Origin: Sphingobacterium sp.
GTDB taxonomy: Bacteria; Bacteroidota; Bacteroidia; Sphingobacteriales; Sphingobacteriaceae
NCBI GenBank assembly: GCA_030146225.1
Contig: JASLCA010000080.1
Location: forward strand, 1 to 15,905
Direction: 5' to 3'
DNA length: 15,905 nucleotides
The position numbers were made by a program, and so were the translations under genes. The notes below the pieces were generated by a model, which ran no database searches, was not told the origin of the DNA, and worked only from the letters and a program-made list of their open reading frames with translations. The first letter of the stretch is position 1; the number at the start of each line of letters is the position of its first letter. Below, piece by piece: positions 6,394 through 14,029 of this stretch.

Positions 6394-7596
6394 TTATTCC
6401 CCCAAGTTAGGGGTAGTCGTCGGAATCCGAATAAAGTAACATAGTAAATAGCCAATATGACAAACCAGCATAGCCAGCCCCGTCAGCAGTAGGATATCCA
6501 AGGGGATAAGATTGCTAATGGCGGATATTAAGAAGGTTATCAATAGCTGTAAAGTGCCGAGTAAAGCTGAAGCGGCCCCAGAGTTCTCGTTAAAAGGTTC
6601 CAAAGCAAGCTTGGTGGTCGCAGGGAATAAAATCCCCAAAGTCAATACCAAAAAGAAAAGCGGAACCAGCAATACTTCAATAGGCTGCCTGGTAAAACAC
6701 AGGCCTAGGAATAGCAAGCTAAGCCCACAGCCAACATAAACAGTAACCTTGATAATCTGCTCTACCGAAGCCCAGCGTGAAAAAACAGCGTTGGACAGCC
6801 AAGCACCCAAGACTAAGCCCACCGCATTAAAAGCAAATATATAGCTAAAGCTTGCCGAAGAAAGCTGCCCATAATCCATAATTAAGAACGGGGCATTGGC
6901 CAAGTAGATCATCAAAATAGCGTAGGTGATACTGCCAATAAGGGTATACTTTACAAAAGCTGCTACCTTTAAGATCTGTTTAAACTCCTGAATTAAGTTG
7001 CCAGGCTTCGGCGCGGACTTGCTTTTGGTTTCCGGCAAGAAGAAAAACACCGCAAGCAGGCATACAATCCCCACAATTAAGAGCGTCACAAAAGTTGATT
7101 GCCAATTAAAATTCGACACCAAAAAATTCCCTGCCACAGGGCCAATAATAGGGGCAACCCCTGCAATAATAGCAAGCAATGAGAATATCTGCATGGTATT
7201 GGCCTTGTCGAAGTACTCATTGACCACCGCACGAGCAATTACTACCCCCGCACAGCCCGCAAAGGCCTGGAAGAAGCGGGCAACCCAGAACTGCTCAATA
7301 GTTTGCGCATAAATACAAGCTATCGTAGCAATTATAAACAAGATCAAGGAAAGCATGGTCGGCCATTTTCTACCATAATGATCCGAAAGTGTACCCCAAA
7401 AGATCTGCCCTACGGCAAAGCCAGCTAAGAATGTAGAAATTGAAAATTGCACAGCCTTCATATCCGTTTGATAATAGGTGGCAATCTTCAGAAATCCTGG
7501 CAAATACAAGTCAATGCTAAAAGGTTCTAAAGCAGACAAGAGTGCTAAAATAAGCACGACGACAAGTTGTTTTCTTTTTAAATTACCCATGTTCAT
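6394..7596 (-). CDS. Bcr/CflA-type MFS multidrug exporter
   Basis: The protein (about 400 residues from the ATG at 7594-7596) is a 12-helix major facilitator of the Bcr/CflA drug:proton antiporter branch. Landmarks are the first helix followed by EPFSIDLYLPGF, the motif A-like loop WGTLSDHYGRKWP between helices 2 and 3, and the helix 4-5 region RFFQAFAGCAGVVIARAVV, typical of this family. It sits in the inner membrane and expels small molecules; the substrate cannot be inferred. The frame extends to a TTG at 7626, but that lies upstream of a good promoter box (7611-7618), so the ATG at 7596 or the one at 7590 is the start. It lies 59 bases downstream of the AraC-type gene on the same strand, suggesting regulation by that protein. 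Confidence 0.9.
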   Translation of the reverse strand: MNMGNLKRKQLVVVLILALLSALEPFSIDLYLPGFLKIATYYQTDMKAVQFSISTFLAGFAVGQIFWGTLSDHYGRKWPTMLSLILFIIATIACIYAQTIEQFWVARFFQAFAGCAGVVIARAVVNEYFDKANTMQIFSLLAIIAGVAPIIGPVAGNFLVSNFNWQSTFVTLLIVGIVCLLAVFFFLPETKSKSAPKPGNLIQEFKQILKVAAFVKYTLIGSITYAILMIYLANAPFLIMDYGQLSSASFSYIFAFNAVGLVLGAWLSNAVFSRWASVEQIIKVTVYVGCGLSLLFLGLCFTRQPIEVLLVPLFFLVLTLGILFPATTKLALEPFNENSGAASALLGTLQLLITFLISAISNLIPLDILLLTGLAMLVCHIGYLLCYFIRIPTTTPNLGE

Positions 7597-7610
7597 TTTT
7601 TTCAAGAGCA

Positions 7611-7618
7611 CAAAGGTA
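7611..7618 (-). promoter_or_regulatory. Candidate -7 box for the MFS gene
   Basis: The minus strand reads TACCTTTG, an exact TAnnTTTG match, 14 bases before the ATG at 7596. The predicted transcript would have a leader of only about 8-10 bases, so the shorter start is favoured and the exporter could be transcribed separately from the upstream AraC gene. Confidence 0.45.
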
Positions 7619-7655
7619 ATGGCCAAAGGAGGCCGGAAAATTATGCAAATAGGAC

Positions 7656-8576
7656 TTATCCTTGGACTTTCTTCACATCTTGCCTAAAATCTAGCGGAGT
7701 TTGACCCGTAAGCTTCTTAAAAAAGCGGTTGAAATACGAAACTTCCGAAAATCCCAAGGCATGTGAGATCCCCTGAATATTATCCGCGCTGTAGCCCACA
7801 AGCCTTTTTGCCTCTAGTAGTAGGCGGTCTTGTAGTTGTTGCTTTAAGCTTTTACCAATAGACAGCAGCAAGATTTCGTTCATGCGTTTAACCGAAAGAG
7901 CCACCTTGTCCGCATAAAACTCACTCTTACGCTCGGCAATGTAATGCATCTCCACAAGCTCCAGAAGCTTATGAATACGCGCATCAAAATGCACCAAGCG
8001 CCGTTCCACAACCGGCAAGTCCTGCAAGTGCAGTACATAAAGCTGTACATATTTTTCCAAAACCACAGGCCGCTGCAGGTTTACATATTCCATCTCAATC
8101 AAGAGGTTAAGGTGTGTAAATAAAGCATGCATCTTCGGTGTAACTTTAAAGGATAAGGGGTTATTGCCCGTAAATGCATGTTGTTTAACCTCCTGAAACA
8201 AGATGCGGTTGAAGTAATCCTTGTCGATCCCTATAAAATAGCCCTCCACCGTCGTAGGCTCAAAAAAATGTACTTGTCCAGGGTATATAATCCAGATTTC
8301 GTCCTGTAAGATAGGGTAATTCACAAAGTCAATCTCCTGAAACTGCCCATCCGACTTTGTAAACCAAAAGATTTGGTAGAAGTCAAATTGATAATGATGG
8401 TCAAACTCAAAAAGCTCCAAGCTATCCTCGATACGCATAAACTCGATCGGGACATTTTTATCCTGTTGCTGTACCTGTATGACTTGTTTCTTAGACCGCA
8501 TGTAAAGAATGTTAATCAGCCAAAAGAGTAGCAGCTGATGAATACCCGAAAGTATAAAAAATAAAAAGCTTTCCAT
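7656..8576 (-). CDS. AraC-family transcriptional regulator
   Basis: The C-terminal ~100 residues form a double helix-turn-helix of AraC/XylS type: YADKVALSVKRMNEILLLSI for the first and IQGISHALGFSEVSYFNRFF followed by KKLTGQTPLDFR for the second. The N-terminal part (HHYQFDFYQIFWFT ... IIYPGQVHFFEP) is a cupin-like effector domain. From the ATG at 8574-8576 the protein has 306 residues and begins with a hydrophobic stretch of about 25 residues; starting at Met26 (8499-8501) would give a conventional soluble regulator. The leader before 8576 is A/T-rich and suits initiation, so both starts remain possible. The gene precedes the MFS exporter and is divergent from arsR. The likely target is its own promoter and the exporter (inference). 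Confidence 0.87.
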   Translation of the reverse strand: MESFLFFILSGIHQLLLFWLINILYMRSKKQVIQVQQQDKNVPIEFMRIEDSLELFEFDHHYQFDFYQIFWFTKSDGQFQEIDFVNYPILQDEIWIIYPGQVHFFEPTTVEGYFIGIDKDYFNRILFQEVKQHAFTGNNPLSFKVTPKMHALFTHLNLLIEMEYVNLQRPVVLEKYVQLYVLHLQDLPVVERRLVHFDARIHKLLELVEMHYIAERKSEFYADKVALSVKRMNEILLLSIGKSLKQQLQDRLLLEAKRLVGYSADNIQGISHALGFSEVSYFNRFFKKLTGQTPLDFRQDVKKVQG

Positions 8577-8588
8577 CTTTTAATTTAT

Positions 8589-8606
8589 TATCGTAATATT
8601 GCGATA
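8589..8606. promoter_or_regulatory. Putative ArsR operator upstream of arsR
   Basis: This 18-bp imperfect palindrome has arms TATCG and CGATA around AATATT; eight of nine base pairs match. It lies 13 bases before the arsR ATG and overlaps TAATATTG (8594-8601), a one-mismatch -7 box. Position and shape fit the A/T-rich inverted repeats bound by ArsR/SmtB repressors. It is also 12 bases from the longest possible AraC-gene start, so it could affect both directions. Confidence 0.55.
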
Positions 8607-8619
8607 TAATAAAGAAGCT

Positions 8620-8949
8620 ATGGGAATCACAAAGACAGATCTGTATACCGAGGAACAAAATAGATTGGCCAATCTGCTCAAGGCATTGGGGCATCCAGCA
8701 CGCATTGCTATCCTACAGTATATAATCAATCAGAAAACATGCATCTGCAATGATCTAGTCGATGAGCTTGGCTTAGCGCAGGCCACCATTTCGCAGCATC
8801 TCAAAGAACTGAAGAGTATAGGTATTATCCAAGGAACAATAGAAGGCAAGTCCATCTGTTATTGTATTGAACCCAAGACTTGGAAACAATTCCAAGCAGA
8901 GCTAAACAACTTCTTTAATCAAGAAATACAAGAGAATAGCTGCTGTTAA
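8620..8949 (+). CDS. arsR: ArsR-type arsenic-responsive repressor (109 aa)
   Basis: This small winged-helix repressor starts at ATG 8620; the frame extends to a TTG at 8599 inside the operator, which is unlikely. KALGHPARIAILQYI (21-35) opens the fold, and the recognition part LAQATISQHLKELKSIGII (52-70) is typical ArsR/SmtB. The metal site is a C41-x-C43 pair at the start of the DNA-contacting helix (TCICNDL), matching the CxC of As(III)/Sb(III)-sensing ArsR. Further cysteine pairs occur at C80/C82 and at the very end (C108-C109). When arsenite binds, such proteins leave the DNA and the operon is expressed. It heads the arsR / DUF6428 / acr3 operon and is likely autoregulated through the palindrome at 8589-8606. 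Confidence 0.93.
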   Translation: MGITKTDLYTEEQNRLANLLKALGHPARIAILQYIINQKTCICNDLVDELGLAQATISQHLKELKSIGIIQGTIEGKSICYCIEPKTWKQFQAELNNFFNQEIQENSCC

Positions 8950-9033
8950 TAGCTTCGCAGTACGCTTGTGTGATGCGTGACTTTAGATCAGTAACGAGTA
9001 ATACCTAGTAAAGAACAACAAAATATATAAAAG

Positions 9034-9507
9034 ATGAAACTATCAGAAATAAAAAATATCCTAACTACAGTAGACAATGTAACCTTCCAATTGGAAGACG
9101 GAAGCCTAGTACCTGAACACTTTCACGTCACTGAAGTAGGGCAGGTCACTAAAAACTTTATTGATTGTGGCGGAGTCGTCCGCGAAGAGAAAACCGTAAA
9201 CTTTCAATTGTGGAATGCAGACGACTATGAGCACCGCTTGAAGCCAGCAAAGCTGCTACACATTATCCAACTATCCGAAGACAAGTTAGGCATCCGCGAT
9301 GCAGAGATAGAAGTCGAGTATCAAAGCAGCACCATCGGGAAATATGACTTAGCCTATAACGGGAAGAACTTTGTATTGAAAAACAAAACCACCGCCTGTC
9401 TAGCCGAAGATGCCTGTGGCATTCCAAGTGAAAAGGAAAAGAAAAATTTGGCACTGCTAACAGTAGTACCAGCCAATAGCTGTACCCCAGGATCAGGCTG
9501 TTGTTAA
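9034..9507 (+). CDS. DUF6428-type, Cys-tailed protein of the ars operon
   Basis: The 157-residue protein, beginning MKLSEIKNILTTVDNVTFQL, with PEHFHVTEVGQV (27-38) and DCGG (44-47), matches what I recall as the DUF6428 family of Bacteroidota arsenic operons. It has no signal peptide, so it is cytosolic. Six cysteines are present: C45, C122, C128 and a tail with C150, C156 and C157 (NSCTPGSGCC). The clustered C-terminal thiols could bind As(III), and a role as arsenite buffer, carrier to ACR3 or partner of a reductase would fit, but no function is established to my knowledge. It lies 84 bases after arsR and 61 before acr3, without a strong promoter in either gap, so it is in the operon. Confidence 0.82.
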   Translation: MKLSEIKNILTTVDNVTFQLEDGSLVPEHFHVTEVGQVTKNFIDCGGVVREEKTVNFQLWNADDYEHRLKPAKLLHIIQLSEDKLGIRDAEIEVEYQSSTIGKYDLAYNGKNFVLKNKTTACLAEDACGIPSEKEKKNLALLTVVPANSCTPGSGCC

Positions 9508-9568
9508 ATAAGCCATCCAAAATGCAGCAACACAGTAATTAGTTAAGCACAGCCAAAAAAAAACAACA

Positions 9569-10603
9569 ATGCAGGTACGCATGAAATTTCTAGATCGTTA
9601 TCTGACCCTTTGGATATTCCTAGCCATGGGCATAGGACTGCTATTGGGCAACCTATTTCCTGATATTAGCACCTATATGGAAAAGTTCGCTGTGGGAACT
9701 ACCAACATACCCTTGGCCATAGGACTTATCATCATGATGTATCCCCCTTTAGCCAAAGTCAATTATCAGCTGTTGCCGCTAGCCTTTAAAGACAAAAAGG
9801 TGCTGACCCTATCTTTATTACTCAACTGGATAATAGGCCCCATTCTGATGTTTCTGCTCGCTATTATCTTCCTGCGCGACGAGCCCGACTATATGGTAGG
9901 TCTGATCCTGATTGGCTTGGCGCGATGCATTGCCATGGTTATCGTCTGGAATGACCTCGCAAAAGGGAACCGAGAGTATGCCGCCCTGCTGATTGCGCTC
10001 AATAGCATCTTCCAAATTGTATTTTACAGCTTCTTTGTTTGGTTATTTATCAACCAGTTGCCCGCCTATTTCGGCATTGGAGATTATAGCGTACAGATAA
10101 AGATGAGCGAAGTAATCAGCAGCGTTCTAATCTACCTTGGCATTCCCTTCCTGGCAGGCTTCCTAAGCCAAAAGTACCTACAGCAGTACAAAGGAAGAGA
10201 TTGGTATCAGCGGAAGTTTATCCCGTTTATATCCCCATTCACGCTATATGCCTTACTCTTTACGATCGTGTTAATGTTTAGCCTTAAAGGCGAGCAAGTC
10301 GTGCAGTTACCCATGCAAGTGCTCAAGGTGGGGATTCCCTTAATAATTTACTTTTTACTGATGTTCTTTATAAGCTTCTTCCTCAACAAAGGCATGGAAG
10401 TACCCTATGACAAGAATGCAGCCATATCCTTTACCGCTACAGGCAATAACTTCGAGTTGGCGATCGCCGTTTCCATCGCCGTTTTCGGTATACATTCTCC
10501 TCAAGCCTTTGTCGGTGTTATTGGCCCATTAGTAGAAGTTCCCGTACTTATTCTGCTGGTGCGCGCAAGCCTCAGACTAAAAGCCAAATATTATAAGAAG
10601 TAA
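9569..10603 (+). CDS. acr3: ACR3-type arsenite efflux permease
   Basis: This 344-residue inner-membrane protein with about ten helices belongs to the bile acid/arsenite (BART) ACR3 family, which exports As(III) using the proton motive force. The key family Cys is C120 in GLARCIAMVIVWNDLAKGN, and the conserved acidic residue is E296 in TATGNNFELAIAVS; both are essential in characterised ACR3 proteins. Length and motif spacing are normal. The ATG at 9569 follows an A-rich leader; Met5 at 9581 is an alternative. It is the effector gene of the arsR operon. There is no arsenate reductase in the operon, so As(V) must be reduced by a gene elsewhere or not be handled. Confidence 0.95.
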   Translation: MQVRMKFLDRYLTLWIFLAMGIGLLLGNLFPDISTYMEKFAVGTTNIPLAIGLIIMMYPPLAKVNYQLLPLAFKDKKVLTLSLLLNWIIGPILMFLLAIIFLRDEPDYMVGLILIGLARCIAMVIVWNDLAKGNREYAALLIALNSIFQIVFYSFFVWLFINQLPAYFGIGDYSVQIKMSEVISSVLIYLGIPFLAGFLSQKYLQQYKGRDWYQRKFIPFISPFTLYALLFTIVLMFSLKGEQVVQLPMQVLKVGIPLIIYFLLMFFISFFLNKGMEVPYDKNAAISFTATGNNFELAIAVSIAVFGIHSPQAFVGVIGPLVEVPVLILLVRASLRLKAKYYKK

Positions 10604-10611
10604 TCAAATCA

Positions 10612-10619
10612 TATCTTTG
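10612..10619 (+). promoter_or_regulatory. Orphan -7-like box downstream of acr3
   Basis: TATCTTTG matches TAnnTTTG exactly, 9 bases past the acr3 stop. No intact gene starts just behind it; the next feature is the decayed DUF6428-like tail at 10665. It may be the leftover promoter of a deleted gene, or a chance match. Confidence 0.25.
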
Positions 10620-10664
10620 AAAATTTAAAAGGAAATCAAAATAGTACAATACAACAAGCGCAGC

Positions 10665-10718
10665 GCTAACAGTACATCCAGTCAATAGCTACCGCTAGGG
10701 GGAGTCTGCTGTTAAATA
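10665..10718 (+). pseudogene. Decayed copy of the 3' end of a DUF6428-type gene
   Basis: Bases 10665-10690 match 9456-9481, inside the DUF6428-type gene, at 22 of 26 positions. After a short stretch with indels, 10706-10718 matches 9498-9510 at 12 of 13. The second block covers the stop codon of the older copy. Translated, the relic reads LTVHPVNS, then a frameshift and TAG, then GVCC and a stop in another frame, compared with LTVVPANS ... SGCC and a stop in the intact gene. No coding sequence survives upstream. This is the tail of a former paralogue, or of another Cys-tailed ars gene. Confidence 0.6.
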
Positions 10719-10750
10719 TTTGATGAAAAAGTGAAGACCAAGTTTTTTGT

Positions 10751-10758
10751 TATATTTG
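10751..10758 (+). promoter_or_regulatory. Candidate -7 box for the PH-domain gene
   Basis: TATATTTG is an exact TAnnTTTG match, 52 bases before the ATG at 10811. It would separate the PH-domain gene from the ars operon. No TTTG at the ideal -33 position is seen. Confidence 0.4.
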
Positions 10759-10810
10759 ATTGTTAGCTCGGCTTATTGCCTAGATAATAACCCTATTAGC
10801 CCAACCAGCA

Positions 10811-11266
10811 ATGCAAGAAAAACCAACAATTACACAAATCTTCAAAGCCAAAAGAAAAGGATTTATTTATTACCTGCTCGTTGCGGCGTTAATACCCCTA
10901 GGTATATATACCTTCGGAAGTAACAGGCTAAATGAAAATTCCTACACCCTAATTCCGATACTCATTCCCTTTTTATTGCTGTTATGGGCATACCTAACTA
11001 CCCGGTATCAGATCAAAAACAAAGAATTGCATTACCGATCTGCCTTCCTATTCGGAAAGCTAGACATAGAAAGCATTAACTCCATTACCGTAGGGAAGAC
11101 CCTATGGAGCGGCACCAAGCCCGCACTAGCGCGAAAAGGTATAATCATCAAGTACAATCGTTACGACGAAATCTACATCGCACCCCAGCGTAATAACGAG
11201 ATGATCGCAGCAATTCTAAAACTAAACCCTACAATAGAAGTCATCTATGCAGATAAGGCTGGTTAA
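10811..11266 (+). CDS. Membrane protein with bacterial PH-like domain (YyaB type)
   Basis: The 151-residue protein has a basic N-terminus (FKAKRKG), two predicted membrane helices at about residues 18-36 and 46-63, and a C-terminal strand-rich domain. That domain starts TRYQIKNKELHYRSAF and runs through LDIESINSITVGKTLWSGTK and GIIIKYNRYDEIYIAPQ, ending with a helix (NNEMIAAILKLNP). This layout matches the bacterial PH_4 / YyaB-like domain proteins, whose role is not established. It sits in the inner membrane with the PH-like part probably cytosolic. It has its own likely promoter at 10751-10758, so its place after acr3 does not imply an arsenic role. It converges on the outer-membrane barrel gene. 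Confidence 0.8.
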   Translation: MQEKPTITQIFKAKRKGFIYYLLVAALIPLGIYTFGSNRLNENSYTLIPILIPFLLLLWAYLTTRYQIKNKELHYRSAFLFGKLDIESINSITVGKTLWSGTKPALARKGIIIKYNRYDEIYIAPQRNNEMIAAILKLNPTIEVIYADKAG

Positions 11267-11330
11267 GCCATAGCTAGCAGCAAGGGTTAATTGAGATGAC
11301 AACCAAGCTAGCACCTAATTCCTTATCTGC
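11249..11330. repeat. Nested inverted repeats between two convergent genes
   Basis: GCAGATAAGG at 11249-11258 has a perfect inverted copy, CCTTATCTGC, at 11321-11330. Inside lie two copies of the self-complementary GCTAGC (11273-11278 and 11307-11312), then a short GGTT/AACC pair. The transcript could fold into a long branched hairpin. The left arm overlaps the last codons of the PH-domain gene. It may act as a transcript end or stability element for one or both convergent genes. Confidence 0.4.
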
Positions 11331-11363
11331 GAAAACTTAACATCCGACTGGCTAATAAGGCGT

Positions 11364-14018
11364 TTAAAAAGTAAATGTAGCACTCAATATAACCATTCTT
11401 GGATTTAGGCCATAACTATTTCTAGATTCTCCTGTATGTTCCAACTTGTAAGTCTTTAAGTTGCGTTGATTAGCTAGATTCCGACCGATCAGCGCTAGAT
11501 CCATTTTCCATGGTTTAACCTTTAACCGCGCACCAATATCAACAAAATAAAGTGTAAGATCTTGAGCATCTTTTTGTATTATATCATAAGATTGCATCGT
11601 AATATTTAAGTGTAAATACGTTTTTGGGGAATAGGTCGTTTTAAGGCTATTATCATACTGAATATTCGAAGACATACGCTTCACTCTGTTTTCTTGCAAC
11701 CAAAAACTATTCTTAAAGTGATTGAGCTTAAGTTTGTAAGCGAAATTTACTTTTTTTAAAATTTGAAAATCCAAGTCAGCTGTAATTCCAGTTATATCTG
11801 TGTGTACTGTATATACCTCCTTGTTCAATACATTTTTGTATTTCATATACGAATAAGCAGGCTTTAAGGAAAACGTAGCACCAAGAAAAAATATATATTT
11901 ACTTAGAGCAATGTTCGTATTAAATGAGTGCACCTTATTCGCTAAGAAAACCCGACCTAGCTCCAGCATATTTGCCGCATCAAACGTCATATCCGTAAGA
12001 CTTTGCCTATTCTTGATATTATAACTAGCAGCAACATTCGCAAAAAACATAGACATTGGTCTTTTGATCGCATAATCCAAGATAAAGTGCTGATCACTTT
12101 CGTTCCAAATGTCAATATGAGTATTGTGCATCAATGTCCGATAATTAACCAAAATAAAATTGCTAAATAAAGTGCTTATATCATTAATACTATTCTTATG
12201 GATATAATTCAATAGAATGGCATCCTGCGGATTAACACGATACTTTAAACTAAAGGATGGTTCAAAAAAGATTAGAGAGCGATGCTTTTTAAGAGACGAA
12301 AATATATCCTCAAAGTAAATCAAGGAACCTCTAAGGGGAAGTTCTAAAGAATAGTCCCACTTTCCTTTTCTAAAAATATATGAAGCTTGGGTTAAAAAAC
12401 CGAATTCATTCCAATTAATTGCGTTTCCAATTGAATTAGCCCTAGGCATAAATGCACTAGCGATTGGATTATTAAGGTTGGATTCTAAGTTTTTGTAATC
12501 TTGATTGATATTGAAGGAATAAACCTGTCTAAAGTCATCTTTGGTACGTCTATAACGAGATGTTAGGGTATTTGTCAATCTGAAAACATTAGCTTGTTGC
12601 TCGGTCCTTATACGGTCCGTTGGACCGTAAAACTGGTCCACTTCAGAAGTTAAGGAAAGTCTTTGTGGAGTATTTGCCGTAAGGTGTTTCCACTCAAATT
12701 CCCATTTATTATGAAGTCGATCCGTAGTAATGTAATTAAATACATTAGCAATTGTAAATGGCTTAGTGGTAAGTTTTTGGCCGAAATAGTGTTCATTATC
12801 TGTAATATCAGCAAGTCCTTTTCCAGAATTTAAATTCAGTACCAGATTATTTTTAAGAAAAAATGAGGCTAGGTTTCTTTCAACATTCAGTTCGAACATC
12901 AATCCTTGGCTTCGATTATCAGTGTCCTGGATTTCTCTAAAACTCACGGTATCTTTAGCCAAGAAGTAGGTGTTGTTTCCGCGGAAAGTAAATTGGTTAT
13001 TATCAATAAAATAACCAATTGTAGTCCGCAGATTGAAGTCCTTTTTAAACTTGAAATAATTGTTTGCATTGACAGTCGCCGAGTGATTGTCGAAATACCT
13101 TCTTTTATGTATATAAGGGGGAGAGATTATGCTAGCAGACAAAATTTCTTTAGGTTGCATATGCCCTGTAGCGGTCAAGTTTTTATGTTCTCCAGCGAGT
13201 TCATCTCCAATATTGTTTGCTTTAATCACATTAAGCATTTTATAATGTTTATTTAGCAGAATAGCATTTGACTCAGGATCATATCTTTTAGCAATTCCAG
13301 CAGCGAGTTTAGTTTGTCCCATCAATTTCAACTTAGCATCTTCCTTAACCTCCAAATTGATTGATACCTTATCTGTTCCGAATTGATCTTTCAAGGCTTT
13401 AATGTGCTCGTGGTTACTGTACACTTGTACATTTTCGACCATGTTGAGCGGGATAGCCTTTGTGCCGATTCCATATTTAGCTCCAAGCAAGTCGTCATTA
13501 TCAATGTAAAAGTTAGAAATGGCTTTATTATTAAATCGGACCTGACCATCATCATCAACCGCTATTCCTGGCATTCTTTTGAGCACATCCCCAATACTTC
13601 TATCTTCATCCCGCGCAAAACCTTTTACATGAAAGCTGATTGTATCCTTTAGCTGTTTGATTTTAGGCTTGTTCTTGATGATGATTTCATCAATAGAAAG
13701 TTCAGCAGATTCCATTATAATTTCATAAACATGCTGCTCTTTTAAAAGTCTTATATTCGATCGCTTATACCCCAAATGACTAACTTCCAGATATAGCTCT
13801 TCGAAATTGTAAGTGGGGTTAACCTTTAACTTGAACTCACCATTGTTGTCAGATCGCTTATAGTCAAGAATAATGTTTTTGTTGCTAAGCTTAAGCGTAA
13901 CAGAAGCATTTGAGATAGCGCTTTGCGTAGCATTTATAACCTTCCCCTTTATCTCCTGAGCAATGAGAATATGTGAGCCATAGACTATCAGAAGCAGCGG
14001 AATTAATATGGTTTTCAA
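11364..14018 (-). CDS. Outer-membrane barrel protein with carboxypeptidase-like domain and plug
   Basis: The 884-residue protein has a signal peptide cut near HILIAQ-E. A carboxypeptidase-regulatory-like beta-sandwich follows at about 22-107 (KGKVINATQSAISNASVTLK; GEFKLKV). Next is a TonB-receptor plug at about 110-230 (RSIGDVLKRMPGIAVDDDGQ; MVENVQVYSNHEHIKALKDQ), then a long barrel ending in aromatic ATFTF, the usual outer-membrane end signal. This is the Bacteroidota TonB-receptor-like class often found next to GLPGLI genes; the cargo is unknown. There is no SusD partner, so a SusCD glycan system is unlikely. The start is a TTG at 14016-14018, preceded in frame by an ATC and a stop, so no ATG is available. 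It is 11 bases after the GLPGLI gene, last in a three-gene operon. Confidence 0.85.
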   Translation of the reverse strand: MKTILIPLLLIVYGSHILIAQEIKGKVINATQSAISNASVTLKLSNKNIILDYKRSDNNGEFKLKVNPTYNFEELYLEVSHLGYKRSNIRLLKEQHVYEIIMESAELSIDEIIIKNKPKIKQLKDTISFHVKGFARDEDRSIGDVLKRMPGIAVDDDGQVRFNNKAISNFYIDNDDLLGAKYGIGTKAIPLNMVENVQVYSNHEHIKALKDQFGTDKVSINLEVKEDAKLKLMGQTKLAAGIAKRYDPESNAILLNKHYKMLNVIKANNIGDELAGEHKNLTATGHMQPKEILSASIISPPYIHKRRYFDNHSATVNANNYFKFKKDFNLRTTIGYFIDNNQFTFRGNNTYFLAKDTVSFREIQDTDNRSQGLMFELNVERNLASFFLKNNLVLNLNSGKGLADITDNEHYFGQKLTTKPFTIANVFNYITTDRLHNKWEFEWKHLTANTPQRLSLTSEVDQFYGPTDRIRTEQQANVFRLTNTLTSRYRRTKDDFRQVYSFNINQDYKNLESNLNNPIASAFMPRANSIGNAINWNEFGFLTQASYIFRKGKWDYSLELPLRGSLIYFEDIFSSLKKHRSLIFFEPSFSLKYRVNPQDAILLNYIHKNSINDISTLFSNFILVNYRTLMHNTHIDIWNESDQHFILDYAIKRPMSMFFANVAASYNIKNRQSLTDMTFDAANMLELGRVFLANKVHSFNTNIALSKYIFFLGATFSLKPAYSYMKYKNVLNKEVYTVHTDITGITADLDFQILKKVNFAYKLKLNHFKNSFWLQENRVKRMSSNIQYDNSLKTTYSPKTYLHLNITMQSYDIIQKDAQDLTLYFVDIGARLKVKPWKMDLALIGRNLANQRNLKTYKLEHTGESRNSYGLNPRMVILSATFTF

Positions 14019-14029
14019 GATTTAACGAC

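Noticed and set aside
6998..7312. Plus-strand ORF of 104 codons
   Set aside because: It is antisense to the MFS gene, whose helices and motifs are clear; its composition is that of a shadow frame.
7597..7626. Upstream TTG start for the MFS gene
   Set aside because: It would lie before the best promoter box (7611-7618), and the extra ten residues are not typical of the family.
8950..9033. Possible separate promoter or second ArsR palindrome before the DUF6428-type gene
   Set aside because: No TAnnTTTG box and no copy of the arsR palindrome are present, so cotranscription is simpler.
9263..9520. Minus-strand ORF of 85 codons over the DUF6428-type gene
   Set aside because: It is antisense to a gene with a supported family and operon context.
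12906..13256. Plus-strand ORF of 116 codons
   Set aside because: It lies fully inside the well-supported outer-membrane barrel gene on the other strand and has no recognisable protein character.
11364..14018. SusC-like glycan importer
   Set aside because: There is no SusD gene next to it and no SusC-specific signature; GLPGLI pairing points to the other barrel class.
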